From Tetraselmis striata (Eukaryota; Chlorophyta; Chlorodendrophyceae; Chlorodendrales; Chlorodendraceae): a DNA stretch of 64,000 nucleotides. Of this stretch, positions 1 to 11,900 are shown one piece after another. A model generated the notes under the pieces. It was not told where the DNA came from. It was given only the letters and a program-made list of their open reading frames with translations, and searched no databases. How positions within the stretch are numbered: position 1 is the first letter of the stretch; each line of letters opens with the position of its first letter. A program made the position numbers and the translations under genes. The stretch is from the NCBI GenBank assembly GCA_006384855.1, contig VCJN01001919.1:183015-247014 (forward strand). The letters run 5' to 3'.

Positions 1-720
1 GTTTTCGAAATCGACAGAGAATGAGGCGGTGCTGGCGGAGTGCATTGGCGGTGCATAGAATAGCGTGTTGCTGGGGTTTTGGCTGCATCGGACGCCGTAT
101 TCCCACCCATCCGGCACGGAATGTCCGGGTTTCACACATTTGTGTGTTAATATAGTGTGAATATTACGCGTCTTTTACGCCGGGTGGATGGGCATCCGGC
201 GTCCGATGCACCACAATTATTTGCAGCACGCTAGTCTGTGCACCGCCAATGCACTCCGCAAGCCCCGCCTCCATCAGCGTCGGAACCGGTAGTAAGTGTT
301 GTTGTGTGCGCACATCGTGACAACATTACACGGTGGCAATTGCAATTAGCGGTGGATAATGTGAAGGCGTTTTCGAAATCGACAGAGAATGAGGCGGTGC
401 TGGCGGAGTGCATTGGCGGTGCATAGAATAGCGTGTTGCTGGGGTTTTGGCTGCATCGGACGCCGTATTCCCACCCATCCGGCACGGAATGTCCGGGTTT
501 CACACATTTGTGTGGTAATATAGTGTGAATATTACGCGTCTTTTACGCTGGGTGGATGGGCATCCGGCGTCCGATGCACCCCGAATCTCACCAACACGCT
601 ACTCTACGCACCCCCAACGCACTCCGCCAGCCCCGCCTCTTTCCGCGCAGGTCCTACGTTCCATTGTATGTATATACATACGTACATGTACTGCTCCGAA
701 ACCAGCCCAAACTTAATGAG
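1..720. repeat. Left terminal array, 368-bp repeat units
   Basis: About two copies of a 368-bp unit in direct orientation (1-368 and 369 onward, the second truncated near 590). They are the inverse of the array at 4975-5900. From 590 to 720 the sequence diverges but still resembles the outer edge of the right array, sharing tgctccgaaacca. Beyond it (735-885) are two long poly-G tracts with no gene. Confidence 0.75.
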
Positions 721-885
721 TGCACAAGTGTAAATGGGGGGGGGGGGGGGGGGGGGGTGGGGGGGGGGGGGGATGTGGCGGCGGGGCATCCACTCACACA
801 TACCCCGGCGATGCATGACAGATATTACATGCCGTGGCGGGTCGGCGGGCCGACCCGGCGGGGGGTGGGGGGGGGGGGGGGGTCT

Positions 886-1944
886 ATTCAACTACACGTG
901 CGACAGTGTCGTTTCGTGGAGTAGTATATGTGCCCGGCCTCATTTATACCGCCCCCTACCTGCGCTGCATGGTCCACCCCTACGAATTACTTAGCACAAA
1001 CCGCCATTACTTAATAGGAACCTAGCACATCCAGGCTTATATGCCCGCTTTGCCGATCAACTTCTACGCACTTTCCGTCCCTCAACCGCCGGACATGGGG
1101 GTTAAGCCGCCAGCCTCGGCAGTTGCTTAGCCAGACTTGGCATCCCGTACCGTGTCCATGGCTTCGCAGCTCTGCCGCCGGCACACGCCGAGTCCGGGGC
1201 TTGCTGCCGCGGGGTTGCGCACGCATGCACGCACGGTAATACGCCGCCGACGCCGCCACGCTTACTTCCACCACCTTCGCCAGCCGCAGCTTCGCACGCC
1301 GTTCCGCCGACATACGAAACGCACGAATCCCCCCCCCCGCCCCCCCCCGTCCCCGCGTCATGTATAATATATTCGAGGCGACTATGCGGGGCGCAGCACA
1401 CGCCGCGGCGTGGGTCGGCGGAGCGGCAGGCGGCGGGAGCCCTAATGGCCGGGCAGTATCCACACCCACACCGGCACCGCAGCTCACCTCCGACACGGAT
1501 GAACCGCCTCCCAAAGGAAACATGCCGGTTGGTGGTAAGCCCAGCAGGCGTGGGGTGCCGGCGCCGGTACTAGTGCGACGGAGCTGTCGCGTCAGGAACC
1601 GCACCGCATGTGGAGCAACACATGGCGGTGCCGGCCCCACCTATGTCTAGGGCCACCTCCTAACAATACCCCGCCACGACGGCGTCGGCCACCGCCGACG
1701 GCGCCGTTGCGGGGGGGGGGGGGGGACGCCCTGCCAGGCGACGATGATGCGCCTGGTGCGCCGCGTCAGGAGGCGGAGGAGGCCGTGGTCGAGGCGACTG
1801 ATCGGGCTGAGGGGGTTGTTGAGGCGAGCGAGGCTGCGCTCGCGCCACCCGCCCCGCATCCATCTGCGGGACATGCCGACTTGCTCGTCGCCATGTTGAC
1901 CGGAGCACTACGAGCAGTGGCGGGAGGCGGCCACATGCACTATC
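886..1944. other. Transposon interior without a supported gene
   Basis: GC-rich sequence with poly-C and poly-G runs near 1331 and 1711. Open frames occur on both strands, but they are low-complexity Arg/Pro/Ala and show no recognisable domain. Part of it may belong to the 5' portion of the Cys-rich ORF that follows. Confidence 0.4.
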
Positions 1945-2232
1945 ATGTGCGTGGACTGCGGCCAATGGACGGACTGGGAGTGTTGCTGCGACGGCACCCC
2001 GGCTTTGTGCGGCCCCAAGTACCCATGCATGGCGACCCATCAGCGGGCAGTCCCCTGCCCGACCACGGCCACGGTGAGGGCGGAGTTCCGCCATGTCAGG
2101 GACGCGTTCCACGACGCGACTCGCGCCGCCGTGTGTGAGGCTTCCGAGAAGGCACGCGCGGCTGGTGGGGTGCGCAGGGTGAGGCGGCGGACGGCCCAGG
2201 AGATGAAGGAGAGCGAGACATGCCGTCAGTGA
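1945..2232 (+). CDS. Cys-rich small ORF inside the transposon
   Basis: A 95-residue frame (up to the TGA at 2230-2232). It opens with a dense cysteine cluster (CVDCGQWTDWECCCDG, then two more Cys within 15 residues) and ends in a charged segment rich in Ala, Arg and Glu. The CxxC-type spacing suggests a zinc-binding module such as those at the ends of transposon-encoded proteins. No family is recognised. The frame probably starts further upstream, because ATG 1945 lies immediately before the first Cys. It may be the C-terminal end of a second transposon ORF, or chance. Confidence 0.25.
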   Translation: MCVDCGQWTDWECCCDGTPALCGPKYPCMATHQRAVPCPTTATVRAEFRHVRDAFHDATRAAVCEASEKARAAGGVRRVRRRTAQEMKESETCRQ

Positions 2233-2274
2233 GGTCGGGCGCAATGTCATTGGGTGGGGCACACGGACGTGTAA

Positions 2275-2785
2275 CACTTGCACTTTGCGCGTACTGCTGG
2301 GTTACATCCAGGCGGTGTCACACTATGCAACCGGAAAGGCTGCGTTGCTACTGCAAACGATGCTACGCCTCACTCGGTAGCAACCGCTGCCCCGCCTATC
2401 CCACAGCCGCTGCCCCCCCCCCCCCCCCCCTCGCGCACCGTCCTGCGACCTCGCGTGGATCCCCGCCACAAGCAGCTTGCACTTGCACTTTGCGCGTACT
2501 GCTGGGTTACATCCAGGCGGTGTCACACTATGCAACCGGAAAGGCTGCGTTGCTACTGCAAACGATGCGACGCCTAACTCTGTAGCAACCGCTGCCGCGC
2601 CTATCCCACAGCCGCTGCCCCCCCCCCCCCCCCCCCCCGCGGGATCCCCGCCATCAACAGCTTGCACTTGCACTTTACGCGTACTGCTGGGTTACATCCA
2701 TGCGGCGTCACACCGGAAAGGCGGCGTTGCTACTGCAAACGATGCTACGCCTCACTCGGTAGCAACCGCTGCCCCGCCCATCCCA
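2275..2785. repeat. Three direct repeats of about 190-200 bp
   Basis: The segment beginning cacttgcactttgcgcgtac occurs at about 2275 and 2480, and with acgcgtactg at about 2664. Each copy runs through gctgggttacatcca and gcaaacgatg, and the first two end in a poly-C tract. The third copy is shorter, lacking about 10 bp after the ggcggtgtcacac part. It lies just downstream (on the minus strand) of the transposase remnant. Confidence 0.8.
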
Positions 2786-2787
2786 CT

Positions 2788-2955
2788 CGCGTTGGCGCCG
2801 CGCTGCCCCGGCCGCCGCGCGTTGGCGCCGCGCTGCCCCGGCCGCCGCGCCTTGGCGCCGCGCTGCCCCGGCCGCCGCGCCTTGGCGCCGCGCTGCCCCG
2901 GCCGCCGCGCCTTGGCGCCGCGCTGCCCCGGCCGCCGCGCCTTGGCGCCGCGCTG
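2788..2955. repeat. 30-bp GC-rich minisatellite, about 5.5 units
   Basis: The unit ttggcgccgcgctgccccgg followed by ccgccgcgcc is repeated head to tail, with variants gttggcg and cttggcg. The arrays translate in every frame, which explains the Arg/Ala/Gly-rich ORFs seen here on both strands. Confidence 0.85.
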
Positions 2956-2959
2956 GGTC

Positions 2960-4414
2960 TCGAGTCCTCCCCTCCCTGGTGAGCGCGTCCACCTGCGCCT
3001 TGCGCTCGGGGCCGTCCTCCTCCGTCACCACATTCTGCAACCCCCACCGCGTGACGAACCACGCAGCTCCTTGCATGCGCTTGTACATGTGCCCAAGCAC
3101 CGCCTGGGGACGCGAAGCTCCTTCTCGGTCATGATCGCCTTCACCCGGGCCTCCTCGAACAGCGGACCGGCGTTAAGAATGGAAAACGTTTCCATGTGGT
3201 GCAAGCAGTCCTCCATGACCCAGCCGGACTGCACCGTCACCTTGCCTGACCCTGCAGTCATGGAGGGGAATGCCGTCACGCCCACGCCCACGCCCACGCC
3301 CGGGGGGGGGGGGGGGGGGGGGGGGGGAGGTTACCTTTCGACTTCTTGGACACCGCAAACGAAGGGCGCAACCCGCGTCCAAAGTTGCTGGGTATCGGGA
3401 CTAAAGTCTGGCGCCGGTCTTCCTGCTTCATAGCTCGGAATCCAATCAATGTGGCCCTGCACGGTGACAAATTTCCTCCAGAAGTCCCTTCCCAAGCCAA
3501 AAAAAAACAGGTGGAACGGCGCGAGGGGGAAGAGGTTGACCATGCTGACATAGCCCAGGATCACATGCACATGGCACACGCCATGGCAGCCAGTGTTCTG
3601 CTTGGCCTCCGCCAGCCGGGTTGTGTTGAACGCACGCCGGGCAAGGTGCGTGATTCACTGGACAAGTCATCGCCTTCATGGACGGTTACCAAGCGAGCAT
3701 CCCCGTCCGCATCCACAGGGGGGTGCTCCTGGGCAGCCGCCATAGCCTCCACAACCTGCCACGCCGACCGGGCGGGTGCGTGTGATTCCATACAACCGCA
3801 GTTGAGTGGTGCCACCCGCACGCAGGCCGGGCCCACTCACCTCTGAACGCAGAAGGTCCACAATGTCACCGTCCTCGAAAACAGCGCGCCACTGGGTCGC
3901 CCCGCCGTAGTCCTCCAACACCCACTCGGTAAGACGCCGGTTATCACGCCGTAGTGCCATACTCCCCGGAACTTCTTGGCGATGACCTTCATGTAGAAGT
4001 CACCGGGATCGCCTTTCCGTATCACGCCCTCATCGGCAGCTTCCACGTCCGCCGGCGGCCACGCAGGCGCGTCGATGTCCATACCGTCTTCGCCAACGGG
4101 GTCCCCCCCCACACCCATTACATCGTCCTCCGAGACCGGCGCCGGCGGGCCGTTTCCGACGGCTGCAGCTACTCCTGCTGCCGCCCCTGCCGCTGCTGCT
4201 GCTGCTGCTGCCGCCCTGCTGCTGCTGCTTGTAATAAGGCGGCCTTGCGGTGCAACTTAGCCGCACGCTTCAACGAGTGGCTACAGTTCGGGTATTTCCG
4301 GAAGTGCCGCTCTGGCGCCGTCCTTTCACTACTGCCCGTCACGATGCCGTGGCAGTGCTTGCATGTGTACACGCCATTCTTCGACACACTCGACATCCAT
4401 CCCTCTCCCGGCAT
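2960..4414 (-). pseudogene. Decayed transposase-like gene with BED-like zinc finger
   Basis: Reading the minus strand from 4414, several frames carry protein-like blocks in a sensible order. The first is a C-x2-C...H-x5-C finger (YTCKHCHG, then RHFRKYPNC) like BED or hAT-type fingers. A poly-Gln/Ala linker follows. Next is a block with KKFRGVWHYGVITG, and in a shifted frame WRAVFEDGDIVDL, resembling a Tudor-like reader. Around 3540-3340 a segment with PFHLFFFGLGRDFW recalls the conserved core of KDZ/hAT-like transposases. The last block contains MEDCLHHMETFSILNAGPLF (3230-3170) and then MYKRMQGAAWFVTRWGL (about 3090). At least three frame changes, several next to poly-G runs, mean it is broken or contains unrecognised introns. 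Family assignment is tentative. Confidence 0.4.
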
Positions 4415-4974
4415 GCCTGCTGCCGCGCGCGCGCGGGGGGGGGGGGGGGGGGGGGGGTTGAGAGTTGGGGTGGATGTAGCCCACCACCGGCAGGGAGCAC
4501 AAATGCGAGTGCGCGGCTGTCCGCGCTTGGTTCAGCGGTGAGCGGCGGTGATGACCGCCAGGCGACCCCGTACTTCATGCGCGTGCTGGGGCGTTACACA
4601 ATCATCAGCAGTTAGGGCGGCTGCATTAAAACGCGCACCTACGAACACCACCTACCGCCTACCACCTACCGTACCACCTACATCCGCCCACACCTCCGCC
4701 CGTCGTGCCGCACATCGCCGCACACTGCGGGGTCAGCGATGTGCAGCGATGTGCAGCGAGTACGTGCAGCCGCCTGTACTTAGCCCGGGTACTCCGCGTC
4801 GGCGGGCGACACGCGAGCCCGCGTGCGCATATCAATTTGATGAAATTATGGAAACGAGAAATTCATATAGTACTTTACAGGTCGCGCGCGATAGTCGTCG
4901 CTACTCGGTATGAAATCCACGTCCCTCGTCCGTCCCGTATCGTCCCCGTATGTCGTCGTTCGTCACCAGTAGGG
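4415..4974. other. Transposon interior, probable 5' flank of the transposase gene
   Basis: No gene seen. It contains a poly-G tract (4435-4457), then a repetitive cacctacc-rich stretch (4640-4690) and an ordinary mixed sequence before the right terminal array. The motif gtcacatcggaatctcacagtg at about 4983 also occurs, one base different, near 7888. Confidence 0.4.
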
Positions 4975-5900
4975 CACACTTGCGTCACATCGGAATCTCA
5001 CAGTGATGGGTGGGAATACGGCGTCCGATGCAGCCAAAACCCCGCCCAGGAACACGCTATTCTATTCACCGCCAATGCACTCCGCCAGCACCGCCCCATT
5101 CTCTGTCGATTTCGAAAACGCCTTCACATTATCCACCGCTAATTGCAATTGCCACCGTGTAATGTTGTCACGATGTGCGCACACAACAACACTTACTATC
5201 GGTTCCGACGCGGATGGAGGCGGGGCTTGCGGAGTGCGTTGGGGGTGCGTAGAGTAGCGTGCTGCAAATAATCGGGGTGCATCGGACGCCGGATGCCCAT
5301 CCACCCGGCGTAAAAGACGCGTAATATTCACACTATATTAACACACAAATGTGTGAAAACCGGACATTCCGTGCCGGATGGGTGGGAATACGGCGTCCGA
5401 TGCAGCCAAAACCCCAGGAACATGCTATTCTATGCACCGCCAATGCACTCCGCCAGCACCGCCTCATTCTCTGTCGATTTCGAAAACGCCTTCACATTAT
5501 CCACCGCTAATTGCAATTGCCACCTTGTAATGTTGTCACGATGTGCGCACACAACAACACTTACTATCGGTTCCGACGCGGATGGAGGCGGGGCTGGCGG
5601 AGTGCATTGGCGGTGCACAGACTAGCGTGCTGCAAATAATTGGGGTGCATCGGACGCCGGATGCCCATCCACCCGGCGTAAAAGACGCGTAATATTCACA
5701 CTATATTAACACACAAATGTGTGAAAACCGGACATTCCGTGCCGGATGGGTGGGAATACGGCGTCCGATGCAGCCAAAACCCCAGGAACACGCTATTCTA
5801 TGCACCGCCAATGCACTCCATCCGCAACCCCCGCCTCATTCCCAGTCGTACGTGCTTGTGCACACGCACGGAATGCTTGCACTGCTCCGAAACCACTGTC
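4975..5900. repeat. Right terminal array, 368-bp repeat units
   Basis: Two full copies and one partial copy of the 368-bp unit; the anchor aaaaccggacattccgtgcc starts at 5356 and 5724. The orientation is opposite to the left array. The copies differ at only a few positions (for example gccaccgtgt versus gccaccttgt), so the repeats are young or homogenised. Confidence 0.75.
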
Positions 5901-6505
5901 ACATACCCCGCTCATTGGGTACCGATTGCGGCGCATGCACGGCTAGATATTTGTTTACATAAACCCGGGGGGGGGGGGGGGGAGCACAGTGTCACGCTTC
6001 TCACCCTGCATTGGATTAGGGCGACGATTGCAAACAAGACGAGGAGGCGCGAATGAACTGCTCCGAAACCACGCGATGTGCCCGGTGACCTCCATATCCA
6101 GCATTTCCACCGATGCAAGTAATAAGGACAGGACCCCCCCCCCCCGCCCCCCGCCCCCCCACCCGCCAAAGTGGAGGAAGTGTAGGAGTACAACCGGAGC
6201 ATGACGTGATCAATTGTCGCTTATTTACAAGCACGGGCGGTGCTGCCAGACCCGATCGTCTACGGCCGATATAATATTCACACTATATTCACATCGGTGC
6301 ACACCGCCGCACACCGCCGCACACCGCCGCACAACGCTGCGCACATCCGCGCACATTCGTCGCGCACATATACGCGCGCCCTACCGCACATATTATCCCG
6401 GATTCACTCGGTGAAACCGCGTATTCATTATGCCGTGCTACTTCAACAATAAACATTGCGAAATTACACCGACACAATGCCGCACCGACTAGCTCTTGAC
6501 AATAC
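5901..6505. other. Intergenic, no gene seen
   Basis: Contains a poly-G run (5969-5982), a poly-C run near 6137 and a short gccgcacacc tandem tract at about 6297-6335. No coding signal was recognised. Confidence 0.5.
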
Positions 6506-6509
6506 GTGC

Positions 6510-6519
6510 ATATAAATAG
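6510..6519 (+). promoter_or_regulatory. Possible TATA box
   Basis: The sequence catataaatag at about 6508 matches a TATA box 130 bases before the first ATG (6650) of the small hypothetical locus. A poly-C run (6609-6631) lies between. Confidence 0.3.
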
Positions 6520-6649
6520 TAGTGGCGCGCTGCTCCTCGCCTCCGATGTGTCGTTGACTGCTGCGGAAGGCGGTCGTCGACTGGGTGTTAGTTTCTCCAC
6601 CTCGGCCGCCCCCCCCCCCCCCCCCCCCCCCTTCACCGCTCACAACGCC

Positions 6650-7201
6650 ATGGCAGACCTCGCCCCCGGGGCAAAAGTGGGCGGCGAGCCTTGTTGTCTC
6701 GCGTGTCCGCGCCGCCGGCATCGAGGAGGACGAGAAAGACATGAGGAAACGCGTGACAAGGTGGGCGCGCAACAAAACACTCCACCCTCCACATTAGCAC
6801 GCACCCACTCGTGGCTAACTTGTGCCGCGCGCAGGTTCGTCCGGGAGCCCCGTAAGGCCCACCTCAACGCCAAGGCTTCCGCAGTGCCAGCGGCGCAACT
6901 CGTGGTGGCCGAGGACGCCGCATCCTCAGCCGCTTAAAGGCGAAACGATTGTGGCTTGTTGTGGGCATATGGGCACAGGGGGCGTCCCGACGCCAAGGTA
7001 AGGAAGCTCATGGCGGCGTCGTCGACGGCACAGCCTCCCGGGGTGGTGAAGACACTGACGGATGACAAAAAGCGGAAGAGGCCAGTGAAGAAGCGCCGAG
7101 GTAAGAAACTGACGGTCGCGGAGTCGGAGGCGGAGGCGGAGGCAGCGAGATCGTCGAAACGGAGGGTCCCCCGGGCACGCAAGAACAAGAACAAGCAGTA
7201 G
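6650..7201 (+). CDS. Small hypothetical locus, basic nuclear-like product
   Basis: Not recognised. A frame reading VVSRVRAAGIEEDEKDMRKR (6675-6755) ends at a phase-2 donor (GT at 6761). It joins an acceptor at 6834 to give RFVREPRKAHLNAKASAV and a stop at 6937. The ATG at 6650 is in a different frame, so either the start lies elsewhere or an indel follows it. A second frame (about 6995-7201) encodes a Lys/Arg-rich tail with KKRKRPVKKRRGKK and ends KNKNKQ before a TAG, like a nuclear localisation signal. Whether the two parts belong together is unknown. It could equally be transposon-derived. Confidence 0.25.
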
Positions 7202-8249
7202 CCCCCGCCCCCTTACCCCCCTCCGGCGGGAGCGGCGGGCGGCGGGGGGGGGGGGGGGGGGGGGGCGGCGGGGGGACCACGCCCGCCCGCCCCCCCCCCC
7301 CCCCCCCCCCCCCCGCCCCCCGCCACATGCCCCGACGGCAGCTGTCGCGAATATTGTAATTCAAACATTCTTCGGCAAACCGCTGCCTGCCCCCGCCCTC
7401 CCCCTCACGAATATTTATGTAACGTGAGCACTCTTTGGCAAAACATTGCAGCCAAACCGCCCATCTGATGACCTTTGATCGGACGGCTGGCAGGCCTGTT
7501 CAGCAGTACTAGCAATAATGTACACAAAACTCCCCATTGTTACCAAATACGTACGGCTGCGATTTGCGCTCCCATGTACTAATAGTCGTAGTTATCCACA
7601 GGACGACTCGTCATCGCGCCCGGGTTCGTACTAGATACCCGGTACCGGCTTAATAAATATATCGCGTACTACCCGGTACTACACGGACAACCTTGTACCT
7701 TATACGTCAGTGCCATGTAACACGTCACCGGGCTAGTACGACTACCAGAATGATTACAAAAAGGATTTATCGCCCGCCGGCAATAACGCCGGATGTACTC
7801 GCACGTAACTGGATGGACGTGCCGCCAGCAGCATCAGCCTTCACGGATAAATAATAGTCGCTAGTAGTAGTGCTTCGTCACCCGTATGTCACATCTGAAT
7901 CTCACAGTGCACTTGCTTCGGGTCGCATGTGGCCGTGCCTCGTTGCACTGTGCGTTCCAGGTGCCGCCCCCGTACGCCGCCGTCGTCGTGCGTCGCCACG
8001 TGTCTACCCATCGTGTATGGCGCCGGTACTGCATGTACATGGTTGCCATCGCGACTCGTACGGCGTCCCGTACGTCATTTGGCTATACGCAACGTGTACT
8101 CGTCGTACTTGTAGTACTTGTACGCTCGTGTTGTGCAGTCACCAGCCACGCGTGCTCCTGTTGGCATGCACTCCCGGTTCCATTCTCGCGCCGCCACGGC
8201 AACAATTGCTGCGCGGCACGGCGCAATAAGGAGAGGGCGCTTCGGTCCC
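7202..8249. other. Intergenic, no gene seen
   Basis: Starts with facing poly-G (7240-7265) and poly-C (7289-7319) runs, then lower-GC sequence (7350-7860) without coding signal. A copy of the gtcacatctgaatctcacagtg motif (about 7888) links it to the transposon at 4983. Several ORFs at 7861-8295 read mainly from gtacgtcg-type repeats and are not convincing. Confidence 0.45.
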
Positions 8250-8545
8250 TAGTTTTGCAGCGTCCGGCCGCGTAGTATGTCGCCCCGACATTCACCGGCG
8301 CCGGCCTCTCCCGTCGCGTTTAATCTACGCATGCCCCTCGAGCGAGGTTCTACGTGTTCTCTCGGGACGAGACCCCCTACAAACCAAAATCTTCCACCTT
8401 CGTATTGTCGGCACGCCTGCCGACAACGCACGCTCGCGGTCGTAAACGATCCTCGTGTATGTAGGCTTACAAAACCATGTTCGATTGAATGTTTGAAATA
8501 TGATTTAAAATTTTAAATTTATTATGGGGTTTCCCATCAATATTA
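8250..8545 (+). repeat. Dispersed repeat, copy A
   Basis: Aligns over about 250 bp, in opposite orientation, to 58395-58640. Shared blocks in the + direction here include cccctacaaacca, the pair gtcggcacg and cgtaaacga, and tatggggtttccc at the end. It ends about 350 bp before the retrotransposon. No ORF of note. Confidence 0.6.
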
Positions 8546-8895
8546 AGTGTCCTAGTGCAATCCGTACAATATGTTTGCGATTTCATCACGTTAGATTCAT
8601 CATGTTAGATATTCGGTACCATCAGATTTCATTCGTACGGGCTGCCCCATCGCCCGTGAGCCCTTCTTTCTCGGTCGGGGAGCTACTTAAGACAGCCACC
8701 ACCACCAACTCGCCTGCCAGCTTCATTCTTGCTCGCTGTCTTCGGCATCGCCCTCCCGTGTTCCGTTTCCGCCTTGCAGGCTCCCCCCCCCCCCCTCTTT
8801 TCGCGGTGGCCTCTTAGCCGAAATAAAATGGCGCTTCATCCGTGTAAGGCAGCCTTCGCTCCCTCTTTGGCAGAACCAGTGGACTCGAATACTTG
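8546..8895. other. Retrotransposon target flank
   Basis: No gene seen. Ordinary sequence with one short poly-C run (8779-8791). It is the DNA that was upstream of the insertion site of the retrotransposon. Confidence 0.4.
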
Positions 8896-8910
8896 ATTGA
8901 ATGTCGTTTA
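8896..8910. repeat. 15-bp target-site duplication, left copy
   Basis: attgaatgtcgttta, identical to 13387-13401. The two copies bracket the non-LTR element exactly. Confidence 0.8.
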
Positions 8911-11900
8911 GTTTAGGGTTCTAGGTTATTAAAATTCCTCCCCCGACCCCCAGCCTCTGGCTGTGGCGTGGCCGGTGGGGGTTCAGCACCGTGGGGCGCC
9001 CTCTGGCCCCTCGAGGCCCCTCTGCTAGGGGGTCTCCCGTGGGGGTCGCGGTCCCAGCGGGGGCGGTGGTGGTGGTGGGCGCGATGGCGCGGGTGCAGTC
9101 GTCGACGCCCGGCGGGGGCGTTGACTGGCAGTTCCGGTGTTGCGATGGCGGCTGCGGACGCACCTACCGGCGGCCAGCCCCCTTGTGCACGCACGTGAAC
9201 CACGGGATGGAGTCCGACGACCCGGAGGTAGCTGCCATGCACCTCGCCTACGCTACGACTTTCGACCCCTCTGTGTATCTGCGGTGCGTCCCACGAGACG
9301 GCTGCCCGCGCTCGGGCCACCACGTGTTCCATGGCGCGCAAGCGGCGGCCCGTGCCGCCACCTGCCAGTTCTGCAGCCCCCCTCCTCCCACGGCTCCGCC
9401 CCCCGGTGTGGCTCTCCCGGCGTCGGCAGCTGGCGTGCGGGCGCTGCAGCGCCGGCACGCGCCGGCTGCTGCCTCAGCCGCCCATGATGCCGCTGTCGCG
9501 GCTACCGCTCGGTGGTGCGCTACCAGCGATGTCTACCGCAAGATGCCCCGTACGCCGCTGCGGGGCACGGCTGTCGGCGTCTGTCCCGCAGCTCGGCCTG
9601 TCCTCTTCCCCCCGCTAGACCGTTCGCTGGCCTATGCTGACCGCTTCCCTCCTACCGACGACCGGTCGTATGAGGCCGAAGGCGCTGTCTGCGTATTTGC
9701 GGGGCTACTACTGCGACCCTACCCATCCAGCAGCCCCGCAGTTGTGCGGAAATTGGCGGAGCGGCGAGTGCGGCTGTGGGAGGCAGGGGATGCTGTGCGC
9801 GCCGGCTTCTCGGTGTGCGGGATGCAGCAACTGTGGCGCGAATCGCGGGATGGCAGCGAGTTACATAATTACCAGATGGAGGCGGGTGAGCTGCCGACGA
9901 CCACATCTCGGAGTGCCCGCCGACGGAAGCGCCGGCGATATGCGAGGGCGCGGGCGGCTGCTGCTGAGGCTGCGGAAGGGGGCGCCGATGCTGCGGCTGA
10001 TGGGGTGCCGCCGGCGGTGGTGGATGCTCACCGCCGGGCGGCGAAACTCACCGTTGTGCAGGAGCTGCGCCGCGCTCGCAAGGCGCTGGACACTGCTGAC
10101 CTCGGCATGGTGTTTGACGCCACTGCGGCGCTCCCTGCCCTCGATGCCCTCCATCCGCCTCCTGCTGCCACCGGCCCGGAGTACTCTCCCCCCGAAGAAC
10201 CGCCGGACTTGCAACGGGCGCCGCCGTCGTGGGGCGACAATGCGGATGAGGTTATGCGGTGGGGGGAGGACCAGCGGCGGGTTCTGCGTCGTGCACCCCG
10301 CCTTTCCGCAGGGCATGTGGACTGGTGGCGTTGGGAGCACATCAGGGACCTAGACGTACCTTCATGGCGCCTGTGGGTGAACCGCTGCCTGGCGGGGCGG
10401 TGCCACTCGCGTACTGCGGCTTTCTTGGCGAGTGGCTCCGTCTTTGCGCTCCACAAGGACGACCCCGCCGCGCGCGAGGAGCGGGAAAAGAGCGGCGAGC
10501 CGCTGCGAGTACGCCCGCTCTGCGTCGGCTCCGTGCTGGTGCGCCTGGCCTCCGCCCACGCTCTGGGGCAAGTGGGTGCGGATGCGCGGGAGGTCATGGG
10601 CCCGGTGCAACGCAGCTTTCAGTCGGGAGCTGGCTGTGAGACGGCGTATATGAGCATGCGGGTGGCGCTGCAACTTTTCGGCGGGCGTGATACTGGTGGG
10701 AAAGGACTAATCCTTACTACTCGTGGATATTCGGAATGCCTTCAATGAGGTATCCCGGGGTGCGATACTTTACGGCTTGCTTCAGCACCCGCGGCTACAT
10801 GGCCTGATCCCTTTTTTCCAGATGTTGTACGATCGCCCTAGCGACCTGTACTACTACGCGACGGATGATCCCGGTACTTTGCGCGCCACCCTACAGTCTC
10901 GTACGGGTGTACGCCAGGGTGATGTCCTGGCCCCGCTATACTTCTGCCTCGCTATCGCGGGCCCTGTGCAAGCGGTTGTGGCCCGTACCGCCGCTGATAC
11001 TTTTTGCCAGAGTTTTGCGGATGATTGCGGCGCAGCCACTGCCGCGGCCCACGTTCCGCGCGTTTTCGACGAGTACTGCACGGAGCTTTCCAAAGTCGGA
11101 CTGGTGGTACATGACAGTAAGACGCGGTACGTTCGTCACCCCGGCGACAGCGAGTCCGAGTTGCGGACAGTACGGGAGAAGTTGGCCCCGGGAGGATTTC
11201 GGACCCCGGCCGATGATCCTGTCCAGGATGGCGCCGTGTACATGGGTGCTCCTATTAGCCATTGCCCCGAGTGGATGACCGGCGCGTTGGGGCGGCGCCG
11301 GGAGGCCCACGCCACACTGTTGGAGCGCATCGCCTCCTTTGGCACGTCGGGATACGGCTGCCACCATGGGGCCATGCGGTTGCTGGTCGTATGCGCGGTG
11401 CGGCAGACTGGCTTCCTCGGCCGCATGATGCCGCCGTCGGAGCTGGACCCTTTCTTGGAGGCCGTGGACGCCGCCAACATTTCGGCTGCGTTTTCGCTGC
11501 TTGGCCTGGACGCTTGTGACCAGTCTACACCGCGCATGGAGGCTGCAATCGTTCAGATGACTATGCCCGCGGATTTTGGCGGTCTGAATCTGGCCTTGCT
11601 GCAGTCCGAGGCCCCTGCGGCGTTTTATTCCGCGCAATCGGTTGTCCTGCCAAAGCTGGTACGGGAGTACGGGCCCGCCCTTGGCCCCTTATACGAGGCG
11701 GTCCGCGCCGAGGTGTCGTCTGTGGCTACGAGTGCTTTGCCATGGGCGCGTGAGACGCGCCGCGTGTACGAGACTGTACGGGCCCTAACCACGTTACCGC
11801 AGGAAGATGTGCGGCGCGCACGCGCGGCGTATGGGCACGCCCACGAGATCTTCGAGTTACTTACGGTCAGTAATGCTACGACCACCGCTGCATCGGATCC

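Larger units (their letters stand above)
1..5900. mobile_element. DNA transposon with inverted arrays of 368-bp repeats at its ends
   Basis: The left end (1-720) and right end (about 4975-5900) carry the same sequence in opposite orientation. At each end the sequence is itself tandemly repeated with a period of 368 bp: the motif gttttcgaaatcg starts at 1 and 369, and its reverse-complement arrangement recurs around 5110 and 5480. The interior holds a decayed minus-strand transposase-like gene (2960-4414), a Cys-rich plus-strand ORF (1945-2232) and tandem repeats. Long inverted termini around a zinc-finger gene suggest a cut-and-paste element. The window starts inside the left end, so the outer boundary and any target-site duplication cannot be seen. 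The superfamily is not determined. Confidence 0.6.

Noticed and set aside
1011-1640. 209-residue minus-strand ORF in the transposon
   Set aside because: Low-complexity Gly/Ala/Arg with no motif and overlapped by open frames on the other strand.
2788-2955. CRISPR-like array
   Set aside because: 30-bp units are contiguous without spacers and the genome is eukaryotic.
2477-3433. 318-residue plus-strand ORF
   Set aside because: Runs through direct repeats, a minisatellite and a poly-G tract; protein sequence is repetitive and the credible coding blocks are on the minus strand.
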